A stretch of DNA of 64,000 bases from Rothia terrae (GTDB taxonomy: Bacteria > Actinomycetota > Actinomycetes > Actinomycetales > Micrococcaceae): positions 124,001 to 188,000 of the forward strand of contig NZ_JAAXPV010000002.1 in NCBI RefSeq assembly GCF_012396615.1, in the 5' to 3' direction. Under the pieces are notes generated by a model. The model searched no databases. It was not told where the DNA came from and saw only the letters and a list, made by a program, of their open reading frames with translations. Each line of letters begins with the position of its first letter. Positions within the stretch are counted from its first letter, which is position 1. Both the position numbers and the translations under genes were made by a program. Below are positions 1 through 8,107 of this stretch, one piece after another.

Positions 1-2
1 TC

Positions 3-506
3 ACCAGTGCGTGGGGCACAATCCGAGGCAACGCTTTCGAGGTATCGCTGACTGTTCAGGCTGCTCGCCCTTCAGAGCTCAGCGATGAGTGGTATCGCAC
101 CCTGCCCAATAACGTTCCTGAGCTCATTGAAGAAGCAGACTCTTACGTAGTGCCTGATGCCTATGTTCCCACCGAGGGCGAATCTCAGCAGAACGCGAGC
201 ACGAAATCGCGTCGTCGTGGATTCGGAGCGACTGTTGCCCCTGCTGCGGCCGTTGCCTCTATTCCTTCTCGTTCCAAGAAACAGAGTGAAAAAGCGCCTC
301 AGGAGGGCACCGGTTCATCTTCAAAGCTTGCGGCATTGTTGGGTGTCTTAGGTGGTCTGATTTTGACCTTCGGCATTGTTCTCGTGTTCGTTAAGCCCCC
401 GCTGCTGGGCATTTTGGCCATTGTTCTTGGTGCTTCGCTCGCTTTTATGGGTCTATACTTCGGCCGGTACAACGAGGAACCCGAATACGACATCGTTGAC
501 AGCTAA
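3..506 (+). CDS. C-terminal part of an unidentified membrane protein (5' end outside window)
   Basis: The reading frame is open from the first bases of the window to a TAA at 504-506, so the gene starts upstream. About 167 residues are visible. The first 50 are soluble-looking and continuous with the later part, so the internal GTG at 150 is not the real start. A basic, Ser/Ala-rich linker with SRRRGFG follows, then two closely spaced hydrophobic segments near the end (LLGVLGGLILTFGIVLVFV and LLGILAIVLGASLAFMGLYF) and an acidic C-terminal tail. I do not recognise the family. The two-helix tail suggests a membrane anchor with the larger N-terminal part on one face. A strong hairpin terminator follows. 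Confidence 0.6.
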   Translation, partial: TSAWGTIRGNAFEVSLTVQAARPSELSDEWYRTLPNNVPELIEEADSYVVPDAYVPTEGESQQNASTKSRRRGFGATVAPAAAVASIPSRSKKQSEKAPQEGTGSSSKLAALLGVLGGLILTFGIVLVFVKPPLLGILAIVLGASLAFMGLYFGRYNEEPEYDIVDS

Positions 507-540
507 TTCTGCTGACAACTCTTTGAACTCAAAAATTAAA

Positions 541-579
541 ACGGGTGCCCGGGAGATGATCTCCCGGGCACCCGTTTAT
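541..579. terminator. Bidirectional intrinsic terminator
   Basis: A perfect 16-bp inverted repeat (acgggtgcccgggaga and its complement, 541-556 and 560-575) with a 3-nt loop, followed by a short T-rich stretch. It lies between the convergent ends of the membrane-protein gene (+) and the LCP gene (-), so it can serve both. Confidence 0.85.
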
Positions 580-600
580 TTACCTTAGATGCGGATGGCT

Positions 601-1785
601 TTAGTCCGCGCCGTGAGTGGCCACGTAGTTGTCCATGGTCTCGTTCTTCAAAGCATTTGAAAGCTCCTGGTTAGCGTTCAAATCAACGACCACAATGGAC
701 TGTCCGTCTGAGGACCAACCGGTGCCTGCGTTCGGCAAGGTCATCATCTTCAGCCCAAAGTTCGGGTTAGAAATCATGGGCGATGCGATAGATACGATTG
801 AACCGGCATCCAACCCCTCGTCCACAGTCAGGTACGGAGCCATGGTGGTCACCATATTTTTGAATTCTGTTGCGTTGTTTAGTACCCCGCGTGATTTCAA
901 GGTGTCAAAGACGCCGCGGATAAAAGCGCGCTGGTTGCGCACACGCTGGTAGTCGCCGTCTGAGAACTGGTAGCGCTGACGTACAAAGGTAAGAGCTTCC
1001 TCACCATCCATCTTCTGCGGACCTGCAGTATAGGTGTAACCGTCGCCTTCGAAGGAAAGCGGCACGTTTACGGTCACGCCATCCATGGAATCTACCAGAC
1101 CCTTGAAGCCCTCAAAATCAACCTCTGCAATGTGGTCGATGCGGGTATCCAGCAACTGTTCAATGGCGCTAACCTGCAGGGCCACTCCCCCGTGATCAAG
1201 AGCAGCGTTAATCTTCGCGGGACCGTAACCCGGGATGTTGACCCAGGTATCACGCATAATCGAAATCAGGTAGGCGTTCGATCCGTCTTCAGGAACATGC
1301 AGGAGCATCAAAGAGTCAGCACGCTGGCCTTTTACCGTTGCAGATTCAGCAGTACCTGCACGTGAGTCTGAGCCCATGAGCAAGATGTTGGTAGCTCCAG
1401 TTTCGGCAGGACGCTCGTGGTTCTTAGGCTGGCTTCCATCTGAGCTTTCCTCATCAGCATCCAAAATACCGTTACCGTTTTTATCGATATCAGACGAAAG
1501 ATCTTTGCCACTGTCGTTAGTGATTGTGACGTCTTTATTCGCCTGACCGTCTTCGGCCATATTTTTCTTGAAAGTATCGAGCTGGTCAGTTGGAATCGAG
1601 CCATCTTCATTAGGGAAAGCTGATTCTGAATTCTCAATCTTTTGAGTGTTGTTGTTCCATGCGCTACCGATGCTATAGACATACGCGCCAACACCTACAG
1701 CTGCTACCAGTAAAAGCGCAAGAATCACTAGCAGGATATTGCGTCCTGTTTTCTTCTTGCGCGGGGCTGGAGTCTGAACCGACAT
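601..1785 (-). CDS. LytR-CpsA-Psr (LCP) family cell-wall glycopolymer ligase
   Basis: 394 aa. LCP enzymes transfer undecaprenyl-phosphate-linked glycopolymers onto peptidoglycan outside the membrane. A basic cytosolic N-terminus (RKKKTGRN) precedes one membrane helix at about 17-39. The LCP domain starts near 132 with NILLMGSDSR, then RADSLMLLHV, SIMRDTWV and KINAAL, the usual Asp/Arg residues for pyrophosphate and Mg binding. Between helix and domain sits an acidic linker of about 90 residues that includes DIDKNGNGILDADEE (99-113), which resembles a calcium-binding EF-hand or thrombospondin type-3 loop; this is unusual for the family. It appears monocistronic: a terminator lies beyond its stop at 541-579, and rpmE2 behind it has its own terminator. 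Family assignment is firm; the exact polymer is unknown. Confidence 0.92.
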   Translation of the reverse strand: MSVQTPAPRKKKTGRNILLVILALLLVAAVGVGAYVYSIGSAWNNNTQKIENSESAFPNEDGSIPTDQLDTFKKNMAEDGQANKDVTITNDSGKDLSSDIDKNGNGILDADEESSDGSQPKNHERPAETGATNILLMGSDSRAGTAESATVKGQRADSLMLLHVPEDGSNAYLISIMRDTWVNIPGYGPAKINAALDHGGVALQVSAIEQLLDTRIDHIAEVDFEGFKGLVDSMDGVTVNVPLSFEGDGYTYTAGPQKMDGEEALTFVRQRYQFSDGDYQRVRNQRAFIRGVFDTLKSRGVLNNATEFKNMVTTMAPYLTVDEGLDAGSIVSIASPMISNPNFGLKMMTLPNAGTGWSSDGQSIVVVDLNANQELSNALKNETMDNYVATHGAD

Positions 1786-1865
1786 ACTTTATCCCGTCAT
1801 CTTGCGTACTGTCACCGGAATAGGTGACAATAAATTTATTTTGATTCTACTCAAGGTTAATAAAA

Positions 1866-1902
1866 AACACCCCGAAACTTTTCTAAAAAGTTCCGGGGTG
1901 TT
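1866..1902 (-). terminator. Intrinsic terminator of rpmE2
   Basis: A 17-bp inverted repeat with one mismatch (aacaccccgaaactttt / aaaagttccggggtgtt) and a 3-4 nt loop, followed on the minus strand by a T-rich stretch (complement of taaaaaacacc). It lies just beyond the rpmE2 stop and before the LCP promoter region. Confidence 0.8.
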
Positions 1903-1924
1903 CGAAATAACAGGGCTAAAAAGA

Positions 1925-2179
1925 TTAAGCCTTGCCGAAGTTCTTGAAGCGAGCGTTGAAGCGCTCTACACGGCCAGCGGAGTCCATGATGCGCTGCTTA
2001 CCGGTGTAGAACGGGTGTGAAGCTGATGAGATTTCAACTTCTACCAGCGGGTACTCGTTGCCGTCTTCCCACTTTTCAGTCTTTTCTGAAGTGCGAGTTG
2101 ACTGGGTGAGGAAAGCCTCGCCTGATGCGAGGTCGCGGAAAATTACGGGATGGTAATCCGGGTGGATTTCAGCCTTCAT
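1925..2179 (-). CDS. rpmE2: 50S ribosomal protein L31, type B
   Basis: 84 aa, the normal length for type B L31. It begins [16 protein letters not shown] and contains [10 protein letters not shown] and a [10 protein letters not shown] end typical of bL31. It lacks the CxxC zinc cysteines of the A type, so it is the zinc-independent paralogue that often replaces the zinc form when zinc is short. The ATG at 2177-2179 is preceded by AAGAAGG at good spacing; a longer frame upstream is not needed. I see no clear Zur palindrome in the 200 bp upstream. It is monocistronic, with its own terminator downstream. Confidence 0.95.
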   Translation of the reverse strand: MKAEIHPDYHPVIFRDLASGEAFLTQSTRTSEKTEKWEDGNEYPLVEVEISSASHPFYTGKQRIMDSAGRVERFNARFKNFGKA

Positions 2180-2382
2180 AGTGTTACCTTCTTTACTTGC
2201 CTGGATTTTGCCAGACACGGTACTTACGTAATGGGATCCGATGCTGTTGGGTAACAGATCTTATCGCTGTTTGCACAGCCAATTCACTAGCTTAGCATTC
2301 ATCTAGTTTTTCGGGCGCTGTTGGGTGATGAATCTGCAGGCCTGTCGTGTCTGCTTAATCACTGGGCACTGCACCGGCGATT

Positions 2383-3318
2383 TTACTGCTGCTGTTGCGG
2401 ACGAGTCTCCCAGAACGCGACAGCACTGGCGGCTGCCACATTAAGAGAATCAACCCCGTGTGACATGGGAATCATGACGGTGTGCTGCGTTGTTGCCAAA
2501 GTTTTAGGAGATAGCCCGTGCCCTTCAGTCCCCAGAATCAACGCTAGTTTTTCATCCTTGCGAGCGCTCAGTTCCGAGAGGGTGAGTGAGTCGTCTTTGA
2601 GTGCGAGTGCAGCTGTTGTGAATCCTTGTTCGTGGAGTTCCTCGAGGGCGTCTGGCCAGGAGTCCACGCGTGCCCAGGGTACTTGAAAGACTGTGCCCAT
2701 GGAGACGCGGATTGATCGTCGGTAGAGGGGGTCTGCGCATCGTGGTGTTACGAGGACGACGTCTACGTCTAGTGCTGCAGCTGACCTGAAGATTGCTCCG
2801 ACGTTGGTGTGGTCCACGATGTCTTCGAGGATGGCTATACGCTGTGCGTTTCGGGTGAGGTCGTCTAATGGTGTGGGGGTTGGGCGGTGCATTGCGGCGA
2901 GCGCGCCGCGGTGTAGGTGGAAGCCGGTGATTGCTTCTAGGTCTTCTTCGGTGCCTACGTAGGCGGGGGTGTCTGGGTGTTGTTGGAGGACGTCGAGTAA
3001 GTCCTCTGCCCATTTTTCGCTCATCATGAAGGAGTGTGGTAGGTGTCCGGCGGTGAGTGCCCGTCGGATGACTTTTGAGGATTCTGCGATGTAGATGCCC
3101 CATTCGCTTTCTTTGGTGATGCGTAGTTTGACGTCGGTGAGTGATGTGAAGAATCGGGTGTCTGTTGGTGTGGCGTTTTTGAGTGGGTGAACGTTGGGTA
3201 GGGCGTGGACGCGTTCGGAGCGTTGACGTAGGTCTTCTTGGGTGAGTTGTTTTTTAGCCAAGGAATCCTCTGGTGTGGTATGTGGTGGGTGTGGTGAGGG
3301 GTTGTGGGGTTTTCTCAC
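2383..3318 (-). CDS. SpoU/TrmH-family RNA 2'-O-methyltransferase
   Basis: 311 aa if started at GTG 3318. The protein has an N-terminal substrate-binding region (FTSLTDVKLR, YIAESSKVIRRAL) followed by the knotted SPOUT domain with the three usual motifs: DHTNVGAIFRSAAAL, ALILGTEGHGLS and IPMSHGVDSLNVAAASAV. The asparagine and arginine of NVGAIFR and the SLNV motif bind S-adenosylmethionine. Such enzymes methylate a ribose in rRNA or tRNA; the exact target cannot be told. The first 19 residues are low-complexity and have no ribosome binding site; TTG at 3259-3261 behind AGAGGA is a good alternative start. The coding strand is unusually C/A-rich compared with neighbouring genes. Confidence 0.88.
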   Translation of the reverse strand: MRKPHNPSPHPPHTTPEDSLAKKQLTQEDLRQRSERVHALPNVHPLKNATPTDTRFFTSLTDVKLRITKESEWGIYIAESSKVIRRALTAGHLPHSFMMSEKWAEDLLDVLQQHPDTPAYVGTEEDLEAITGFHLHRGALAAMHRPTPTPLDDLTRNAQRIAILEDIVDHTNVGAIFRSAAALDVDVVLVTPRCADPLYRRSIRVSMGTVFQVPWARVDSWPDALEELHEQGFTTAALALKDDSLTLSELSARKDEKLALILGTEGHGLSPKTLATTQHTVMIPMSHGVDSLNVAAASAVAFWETRPQQQQ

Positions 3319-3331
3319 CGTTATTGCAATT

Positions 3332-3359
3332 GTGCCCGCTTCGCGGTGGAGGCGGGCAC
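3332..3359 (-). terminator. Hairpin after ABC ATPase gene
   Basis: Perfect 8-bp GC stem gtgcccgc / gcgggcac around a 12-nt loop, about 70 bp beyond the ABC ATPase stop. No good T-run follows, so termination is likely but not certain. Confidence 0.5.
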
Positions 3360-3425
3360 GTTGTGTTTGAGTGGTGGTGTAGAGCTGGTGGCGTGGGCTG
3401 GCTCAGCCTCGTGCGCTCTCGTTTT

Positions 3426-4211
3426 TTAGCGGGCGAATGCGCTGTATCGGCCGTTGTCGGTGATGGTGAGGGCTAGGTCCATCCCGTAGGTTTTTTGTAG
3501 GTTTTCCTCGGTGATGGTTTTGTCGATTTCGCCTGCTGCTACGATTTTTCCGTCGCGTAGCATGAGTGCGTGAGTGAAGCCTGCGGGGACTTCTTCGAGG
3601 TGGTGGGTGACGAGGATGGTTGCCGGGGCGAAGGAGTCTTGTGCTAGTTCGGTGAGGCGGGCTACGAGGTCTTCGCGTCCTGCGATGTCCATGCCAGCGC
3701 CGGGTTCGTCGAGGAGGAGGAGTTCGGGGTCGGTCATGAGGGCGCGTGCGATAAGGGTGCGTTTGCGTTCGCCGTCTGAGAGGGTTCCGAAGGGGCGGTC
3801 GGCAAGGTCTGCTACGCCCCAGTCTGCGAGTAGCTGGGTTGCTTGGTCTTCGTCCATGGTGTCGTATTCTTCGTTCCAGCGTCCTTGGATGCCGTAGGCG
3901 GCAGTGACAACGACATCGCGTACGGTTTCGTCAGCGGGAATCTGGTTAGCGAGGGTTGCTGATGAGACGCCGATGCGGGGGCGTAGTTCGAAGACGTCAA
4001 CGGCTCCGAGGATTTCATCTAGAATATCGACTTCGCCGCGGGTGGGGTGTAGGCGAGCGCCGGCGATGGACAGAAGGGTTGATTTGCCTGCGCCGTTGGG
4101 GCCGAGAATGACCCAGCGTTCGCCTTCTTGAACTGACCAGTTAATGCTGTCAAGTAGATTTTTGGTTCCGCGGGTTACGGTAACGTTTGCAAGTTCTAGT
4201 ACTGAGCTCAT
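3426..4211 (-). CDS. ABC transporter ATP-binding protein (YlmA/ModF-like)
   Basis: 261 aa from ATG at 4209-4211. Walker A GPNGAGKST, signature LSDGERKR, Walker B LLLLDEPGAGMD and the switch His (VTHHLEEVP) are all intact. The LSDGERKR signature and overall order resemble the YlmA/ModF type of lone ATPase. No permease gene is next to it, so its partner or role (transport or a cytosolic function) is unknown. The start codon has no Shine-Dalgarno sequence but a TACACT box ends 7 nt before it, suggesting a leaderless mRNA; the longer frame upstream would run into the divergent promoter region of serB. Confidence 0.88.
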   Translation of the reverse strand: MSSVLELANVTVTRGTKNLLDSINWSVQEGERWVILGPNGAGKSTLLSIAGARLHPTRGEVDILDEILGAVDVFELRPRIGVSSATLANQIPADETVRDVVVTAAYGIQGRWNEEYDTMDEDQATQLLADWGVADLADRPFGTLSDGERKRTLIARALMTDPELLLLDEPGAGMDIAGREDLVARLTELAQDSFAPATILVTHHLEEVPAGFTHALMLRDGKIVAAGEIDKTITEENLQKTYGMDLALTITDNGRYSAFAR

Positions 4212-4218
4212 AGGTGCA

Positions 4219-4224
4219 AGTGTA
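4219..4224 (-). promoter_or_regulatory. -10 box for a leaderless ABC ATPase mRNA
   Basis: TACACT on the minus strand, 7 nt before the ATG at 4211, with no ribosome binding site between. This spacing puts the transcription start on the start codon. Confidence 0.5.
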
Positions 4225-4321
4225 GTGCTTTTTGTGGGGGCCTTCCTCTTTGTGCGGTGTTTGTTGCGCGTTGTGATTGTCATAGAGTGAACATTTGTGG
4301 GCGTGGTGAGGTAGCGCACCG

Positions 4322-4327
4322 TAAGAT
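4322..4327 (+). promoter_or_regulatory. -10 box for a leaderless serB mRNA
   Basis: TAAGAT followed by 6 nt (ggggtc) and the serB ATG. There is no Shine-Dalgarno sequence. The -35 region is not clear. Confidence 0.55.
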
Positions 4328-4333
4328 GGGGTC

Positions 4334-5266
4334 ATGACGAGTGTAAAAATTGTTGCTGTAAGTATTGATAATGCTCTTTCGCGGGCTTCTGAGGAGGAGC
4401 TGTACGCTGGGTTGACCTCTATTGAGGGTCTTGAGATTGAGTCGGCGATTATGTTGGCTTCGGCTGAGTCTCATGCGCCGGGTGAGGTTGATGGTCCTGA
4501 GTATTTTGCCTATGTTGCCGAGGGTAAGTACAAGAAGGGTTCGATTGCTGATTTGCGTTCTGCTGTAGCGGTTCGTGAGGATGTTCTGCTTGCGGGTTAT
4601 GAGGTGAACGTTGTTGATCCTAAGCTCAGTGAGGACGATAAGAAGCTTTTGGTGTTGGATGTTGATTCGACGCTGATTCAGCAAGAGGTTATTGATGAGT
4701 TGGCGGCGCGTGCGGGGCGCGGTGAGCAGGTTGCTTCGGTGACGGAGCAGGCGATGCTCGGTGAGATTGAGTTTGAGCATTCGTTGCGTACACGTGTTGG
4801 TGTTTTGGAGGGCTTGTCTGAGTCGACCCTTGATGAGGTCGCCGCTGGTATCACTCTTAATCCCGGCGCTACCCTCTTAGTGAAAACTTTCTTGGATGCT
4901 GGGCACGCAGTTGCCGCGGTGTCGGGAGGCTTTGTGCAGTTGCTTCGTCCTGTAGCGCAGAAGCTTGAATTATCTCATGCTCGCGCGAACGTCCTTGAAG
5001 TTATTGACGGTGTAGTTACCGGTGAATTGTTGGGCGATATTATCGACGGCGATGCTAAGTGTCACGCTTTGCATGAGTGGGCGAAGGAAGAAGGCGTGAA
5101 GAATGCCCATGTTATCGCTGTGGGTGATGGTGCTAATGACATCCTCATGGTCGAAGCAGCGGGACTGGGTATCGGTTATAACTCTAAGAGCGCTCTGGCT
5201 GAGGTAGCGGATGCTCGCATCGAAACCGCTCGCCTGGACGCGATCCGCCACTTTGTGGGGCTGTAA
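4334..5266 (+). CDS. serB: Phosphoserine phosphatase
   Basis: 310 aa. It removes phosphate from O-phosphoserine, the last step of serine synthesis. The HAD nucleophile motif DVDST is at 109-113, the second motif lies in VAAVSGGF near 195-200, and GDGANDILMVEAAGLGIGY in the last quarter holds the Mg-binding aspartates. The first 100 residues form an ACT-like regulatory domain that is shorter and less conserved than the double ACT domain of mycobacterial SerB2. The gene diverges from the ABC ATPase gene and appears to be read from a leaderless transcript. Confidence 0.95.
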   Translation: MTSVKIVAVSIDNALSRASEEELYAGLTSIEGLEIESAIMLASAESHAPGEVDGPEYFAYVAEGKYKKGSIADLRSAVAVREDVLLAGYEVNVVDPKLSEDDKKLLVLDVDSTLIQQEVIDELAARAGRGEQVASVTEQAMLGEIEFEHSLRTRVGVLEGLSESTLDEVAAGITLNPGATLLVKTFLDAGHAVAAVSGGFVQLLRPVAQKLELSHARANVLEVIDGVVTGELLGDIIDGDAKCHALHEWAKEEGVKNAHVIAVGDGANDILMVEAAGLGIGYNSKSALAEVADARIETARLDAIRHFVGL

Positions 5267-5405
5267 CAAAATACTTGAGTAGCAAAAGAGCGGGGTAGGG
5301 CCATTGATAGGCTCTGCTCCGTTCTTAATGCCATAAAAGCGCACGAGTAGCTGCGCTTCTGCTAGCAGATGCTATCTGCGAAAAGTATCCCACCTGCACC
5401 GTTGA

Positions 5406-5447
5406 ATTCTGGCCGGTAGAACTTGAAATCTGGCCGGTACAACTTGA
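5406..5447. repeat. Tandem 21-bp direct repeat
   Basis: Two head-to-tail copies, 5406-5426 and 5427-5447, identical at 19 of 21 positions, each containing tctggccggta and ending aacttga. They lie in non-coding DNA. Repeated tggccgg-type units occur at ends of some IS21-like elements, so this could be an IS remnant, but no transposase is near. Confidence 0.7.
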
Positions 5448-5515
5448 TGAGGATTTGTTGCTCTCCCCTGCCGGCGCCCAACAATACAAACTGGTTGACT
5501 AGGATCTCAGGATGC

Positions 5516-5554
5516 AAAAATCTCCGCCTCTAAATATTAGAGGCGGAGATTTTT
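5516..5554. terminator. Intrinsic terminator (bidirectional)
   Basis: Perfect 16-bp inverted repeat (aaaaatctccgcctct / agaggcggagattttt) with a 7-nt loop and A/T runs on both sides. It ends the SDR/fabG transcript on the minus strand and can end serB read-through on the plus strand. Confidence 0.9.
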
Positions 5555-5582
5555 ATAGAGTCTCAAACTCGGTTGAGAACGT

Positions 5583-6326
5583 TTAGTCGATGAAGCCCTT
5601 AGCACCACCGATCAGCTCAATGTGGCCGGTTTCAACATCGGCAGTGACCATCTTGGCAACTTCGTGCGCGAACTCGTTGACGGTGTACAGCTTGCCTGCT
5701 GCCTCGCGTCGTTCGTCCAAAGCACCAGGGCGTAGACGGTTGAGCAGGGTTGCGGTAACGGTGCCTTCAATCATATCGGCTGAAACAACAACGAGTGAGA
5801 TGCCCTTTTCTTTCAGTGCAGGAATCTCAGCCAGCAAAGCTTCTTCGCCAGCTTTCTTTGACTCTGCAACCGGCTTGTATTCGGGCATGGTTTCAACGTC
5901 GTGGATGAAGTGAGCCTGGTGGCTGGTGACGAAGACGATGCGTCCGCCCTCGCTCATGCGCTCAGCTGCAGCACGCGCAAAGTTCAGCTGCGCGTCGCGG
6001 TTCAAACGCATCGCATAATCTTCACCCATATTGGTCTCCATGCCGCCCGATGCGTTAAGAATCAGGTAGTCCAGCGAACCGTAAGTATCGATAGCGGTGC
6101 TGATGAGGTTCTGAACATCCTCGGGGTTGGTTACATCGCCCCCCACAGCAGTTGCCTTGCCACCTGCCTCTTCAATAGCAGCAACAACCTTGTTAGCGCG
6201 AGGCGCCTTTGAACGGTAGTTCACGATGATGTTCGCGCCTGATTCAGCCAGAATCTGTGCGGTATCAGCGCCTACACCGCGCGATGAACCGGTAATGATG
6301 ATGGTTTTGCCTGAAAGCTCAGTCAT
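5583..6326 (-). CDS. SDR-family oxidoreductase with atypical active site
   Basis: 247 aa. The Rossmann dinucleotide motif is TGSSRGVG (12-19) and the structural motif is NASGG (91-95). In ordinary SDRs the catalytic pair is YxxxK. Here the matching segment is YKPVAESKKAGEE: the lysine is K157, but the residue four before it is Val153, and the only nearby tyrosine is Y150. The usual mechanism is therefore not assured. I recall similar segments in actinobacterial relatives, so this is probably a subfamily trait and not a local mutation. It lies just behind fabG on the same strand (about 50 bp gap) and may act in fatty-acid or related metabolism; that is inference. Confidence 0.82.
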   Translation of the reverse strand: MTELSGKTIIITGSSRGVGADTAQILAESGANIIVNYRSKAPRANKVVAAIEEAGGKATAVGGDVTNPEDVQNLISTAIDTYGSLDYLILNASGGMETNMGEDYAMRLNRDAQLNFARAAAERMSEGGRIVFVTSHQAHFIHDVETMPEYKPVAESKKAGEEALLAEIPALKEKGISLVVVSADMIEGTVTATLLNRLRPGALDERREAAGKLYTVNEFAHEVAKMVTADVETGHIELIGGAKGFID

Positions 6327-6376
6327 TAGTCTCTATCTCTTCTTTCGTAAAAAATGTGGTGCTAGCGGGGCTCAGC

Positions 6377-7087
6377 TTAGTGGCCCATACCGAGGCCGCC
6401 GTCAACCGGAATAACAGCACCTGAAATGTAGGACGCTTCATCGGAGGCAATCCAGCGGACAACCTGCGCCACTTCTTCGGGCTGCGCAAAACGCTTAGCA
6501 GGGATCGAATTTACGTACTGCTTCTTGGTTTCCTGAGGCAGAACATCGGTCATCTCGGTTTGAATAAAACCGGGAGCGATCACGTTTGCGGTGATGTTAC
6601 GTGAGCCCAACTCACGGGTAATGGAACGAGCCATACCAACCAGAGCAGCCTTAGAGGATGAGTAGTTAACCTGACCCATGCCGCCATACAAACCAACAAC
6701 CGATGAAATCAGGATGACGCGTCCGCGCTTGAGCTTGAGCATACCCTTAGTAGCTCGTTTAACCACGCGGAAAGCGCCGGTCAAGTTGGTGTCGATAACG
6801 GAGGTGAAATCTTCTTCACTCATGCGCATGAGCAAGGTGTCTTTGGTGATACCCGCATTAGCAACCAAAACCTCTACAGGACCAAATTCAGCTTCAATCT
6901 CTTTGAACGCAGCATCGATGGACGCGGTATCGGTAACGTCAGCTTTAACCGAGAAGAACTCTGCCGGTGGCTCACCCGAACGGTAGGTAATGCAAACATT
7001 GTGACCAGCATTCTTGAATTCAGTTGCAATAGCGTAACCAATGCCGCGGTTGCCACCGGTGACCAAAACAGTCTTGGGAGAAGTCAT
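6377..7087 (-). CDS. fabG: 3-oxoacyl-[acyl-carrier-protein] reductase
   Basis: 236 aa. NADPH-dependent reduction of 3-ketoacyl-ACP in type II fatty-acid synthesis. The cofactor motif TGGNRGIG is at 11-18, NAG occurs near residue 86, the catalytic Ser lies in ISSVVGLYGG, and the YSSSK motif is complete. VIAPGFIQTEM and the PVDGGLGMGH end are typical of FabG/MabA proteins. The ATG follows AGGA at workable spacing. It is the first gene of a probable two-gene unit with the atypical SDR gene downstream, an arrangement that recalls mycobacterial mabA followed by a second SDR, inhA; the second gene here is not clearly an InhA. Confidence 0.9.
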   Translation of the reverse strand: MTSPKTVLVTGGNRGIGYAIATEFKNAGHNVCITYRSGEPPAEFFSVKADVTDTASIDAAFKEIEAEFGPVEVLVANAGITKDTLLMRMSEEDFTSVIDTNLTGAFRVVKRATKGMLKLKRGRVILISSVVGLYGGMGQVNYSSSKAALVGMARSITRELGSRNITANVIAPGFIQTEMTDVLPQETKKQYVNSIPAKRFAQPEEVAQVVRWIASDEASYISGAVIPVDGGLGMGH

Positions 7088-7295
7088 TAAACAGGTTCCT
7101 GACGTTGTCGTGTCTCTTATTTCATTAGCAATCTTACGCTGTGGGCGCGTATGCTAGCGGGCTAAAATTTAGAATTTTTCCTGAAAATTTTCAAATAATC
7201 GCGTCAGACTTAGACCCGCCGGTCAGGCTAATTCTGACAACTCGTCTCACTGAACCTCATACGCTAATGTTGAAGGCGGTGAGGAGTGAGAAACC

Positions 7296-7784
7296 ATGTC
7301 ATCTCGTAAAGTGTGGACAGCCGAAGATTTAGCCGAAGCCGGCTACGGCCCCACTGACGCTCGCGACGTATATTCAATTACAGACGCCAGCGAAAAACAC
7401 TCGAATTCAGTGGATAAACGCGCTCGCGAATACGCTTTTCGCATGTTCTTGCGCATCGTCTGCATTATTGCAGCAGTCTTTGTCGACGGTTGGCTACGGT
7501 GGGTCTTCGTAGCCCTAGCCGGCATCCTACCGTGGGTAGCTGTCGTTGTTGCTAACGGTAACGACAGGCAGCAGTCCAATGATTTCATGGCCTACCTCAC
7601 CGAAGAGCAGCAACTAGCGCTCACCTCCAATGCTCACGAAAAGCAAGCTCAAGACAGCTCGGGCGAATCAGCTACTCAAGATACACACCCTGATGCTCAC
7701 CGCAATAGCAACCCGGACGAGCCGGTCATCATCGACGGTGAAGTAGTCACAGACTCCCCCACAACACTCAAGGACGCCTCATGA
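7296..7784 (+). CDS. DUF3099 domain membrane protein
   Basis: 162 aa. The N-terminal segment with YSITDASEKHS leads into two hydrophobic helices (about 49-66 and 69-87), the layout of the DUF3099 family common in actinobacteria. The last 70 residues are hydrophilic, Ser/Asp-rich and probably disordered. A GGAG-type ribosome binding site precedes the ATG. The gene overlaps the next one by ATGA, and SURF1 follows, so a link to respiratory-chain assembly is possible but not shown. Confidence 0.8.
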   Translation: MSSRKVWTAEDLAEAGYGPTDARDVYSITDASEKHSNSVDKRAREYAFRMFLRIVCIIAAVFVDGWLRWVFVALAGILPWVAVVVANGNDRQQSNDFMAYLTEEQQLALTSNAHEKQAQDSSGESATQDTHPDAHRNSNPDEPVIIDGEVVTDSPTTLKDAS

Positions 7785-8020
7785 ATATCTTCGACGCGCT
7801 CAATACATCTCAACCCGATAAGACACCCGCCCCTATGTGCTCCCGTAAAGGGTGCACAGCCGATGCTACCTGGCAGGTACTGTGGAATAACCCCAAAATC
7901 CACACACCAGAACGTCGCAAAATCTGGCTCGCCTGCAACGAGCACCGCACCTACCTCGAAGACTTTCTGCGCTCACGAGACTTCCTCAAAGACACCCAGC
8001 CCTTCACCCAAGAAGCGTAG
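7781..8020 (+). CDS. Small conserved protein with Cys/His residues
   Basis: 79 aa. The start overlaps the DUF3099 stop as ATGA, a sign of translational coupling. Residues MCSRKGC, then a Trp-rich stretch WQVLWNNPK, and LACNEHRTYLEDFLRSRDF give a CxxxxC...CxxH pattern that could hold a metal ion. Similar small actinobacterial proteins are often labelled acetone carboxylase without good reason. The function is unknown. Confidence 0.75.
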   Translation: MNIFDALNTSQPDKTPAPMCSRKGCTADATWQVLWNNPKIHTPERRKIWLACNEHRTYLEDFLRSRDFLKDTQPFTQEA

Positions 8021-8107
8021 AATAACTCGAGAAGCATAGAATAAAAGCGCCGCGAGTGACGACCTCCCTCGCATCCGCCACCCAACTCATAGACCAAAGG
8101 TATCTTT

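Larger units (their letters stand above)
5267..5582. other. Intergenic region between serB and the SDR gene
   Basis: About 315 bp without a credible gene. It holds an imperfect hairpin at about 5289-5325 (gagcggggtagggcc / ggctctgctccgttc, then a short T-run) that could end serB, a tandem 21-bp repeat (5406-5447) and a strong terminator (5516-5554). Confidence 0.6.
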
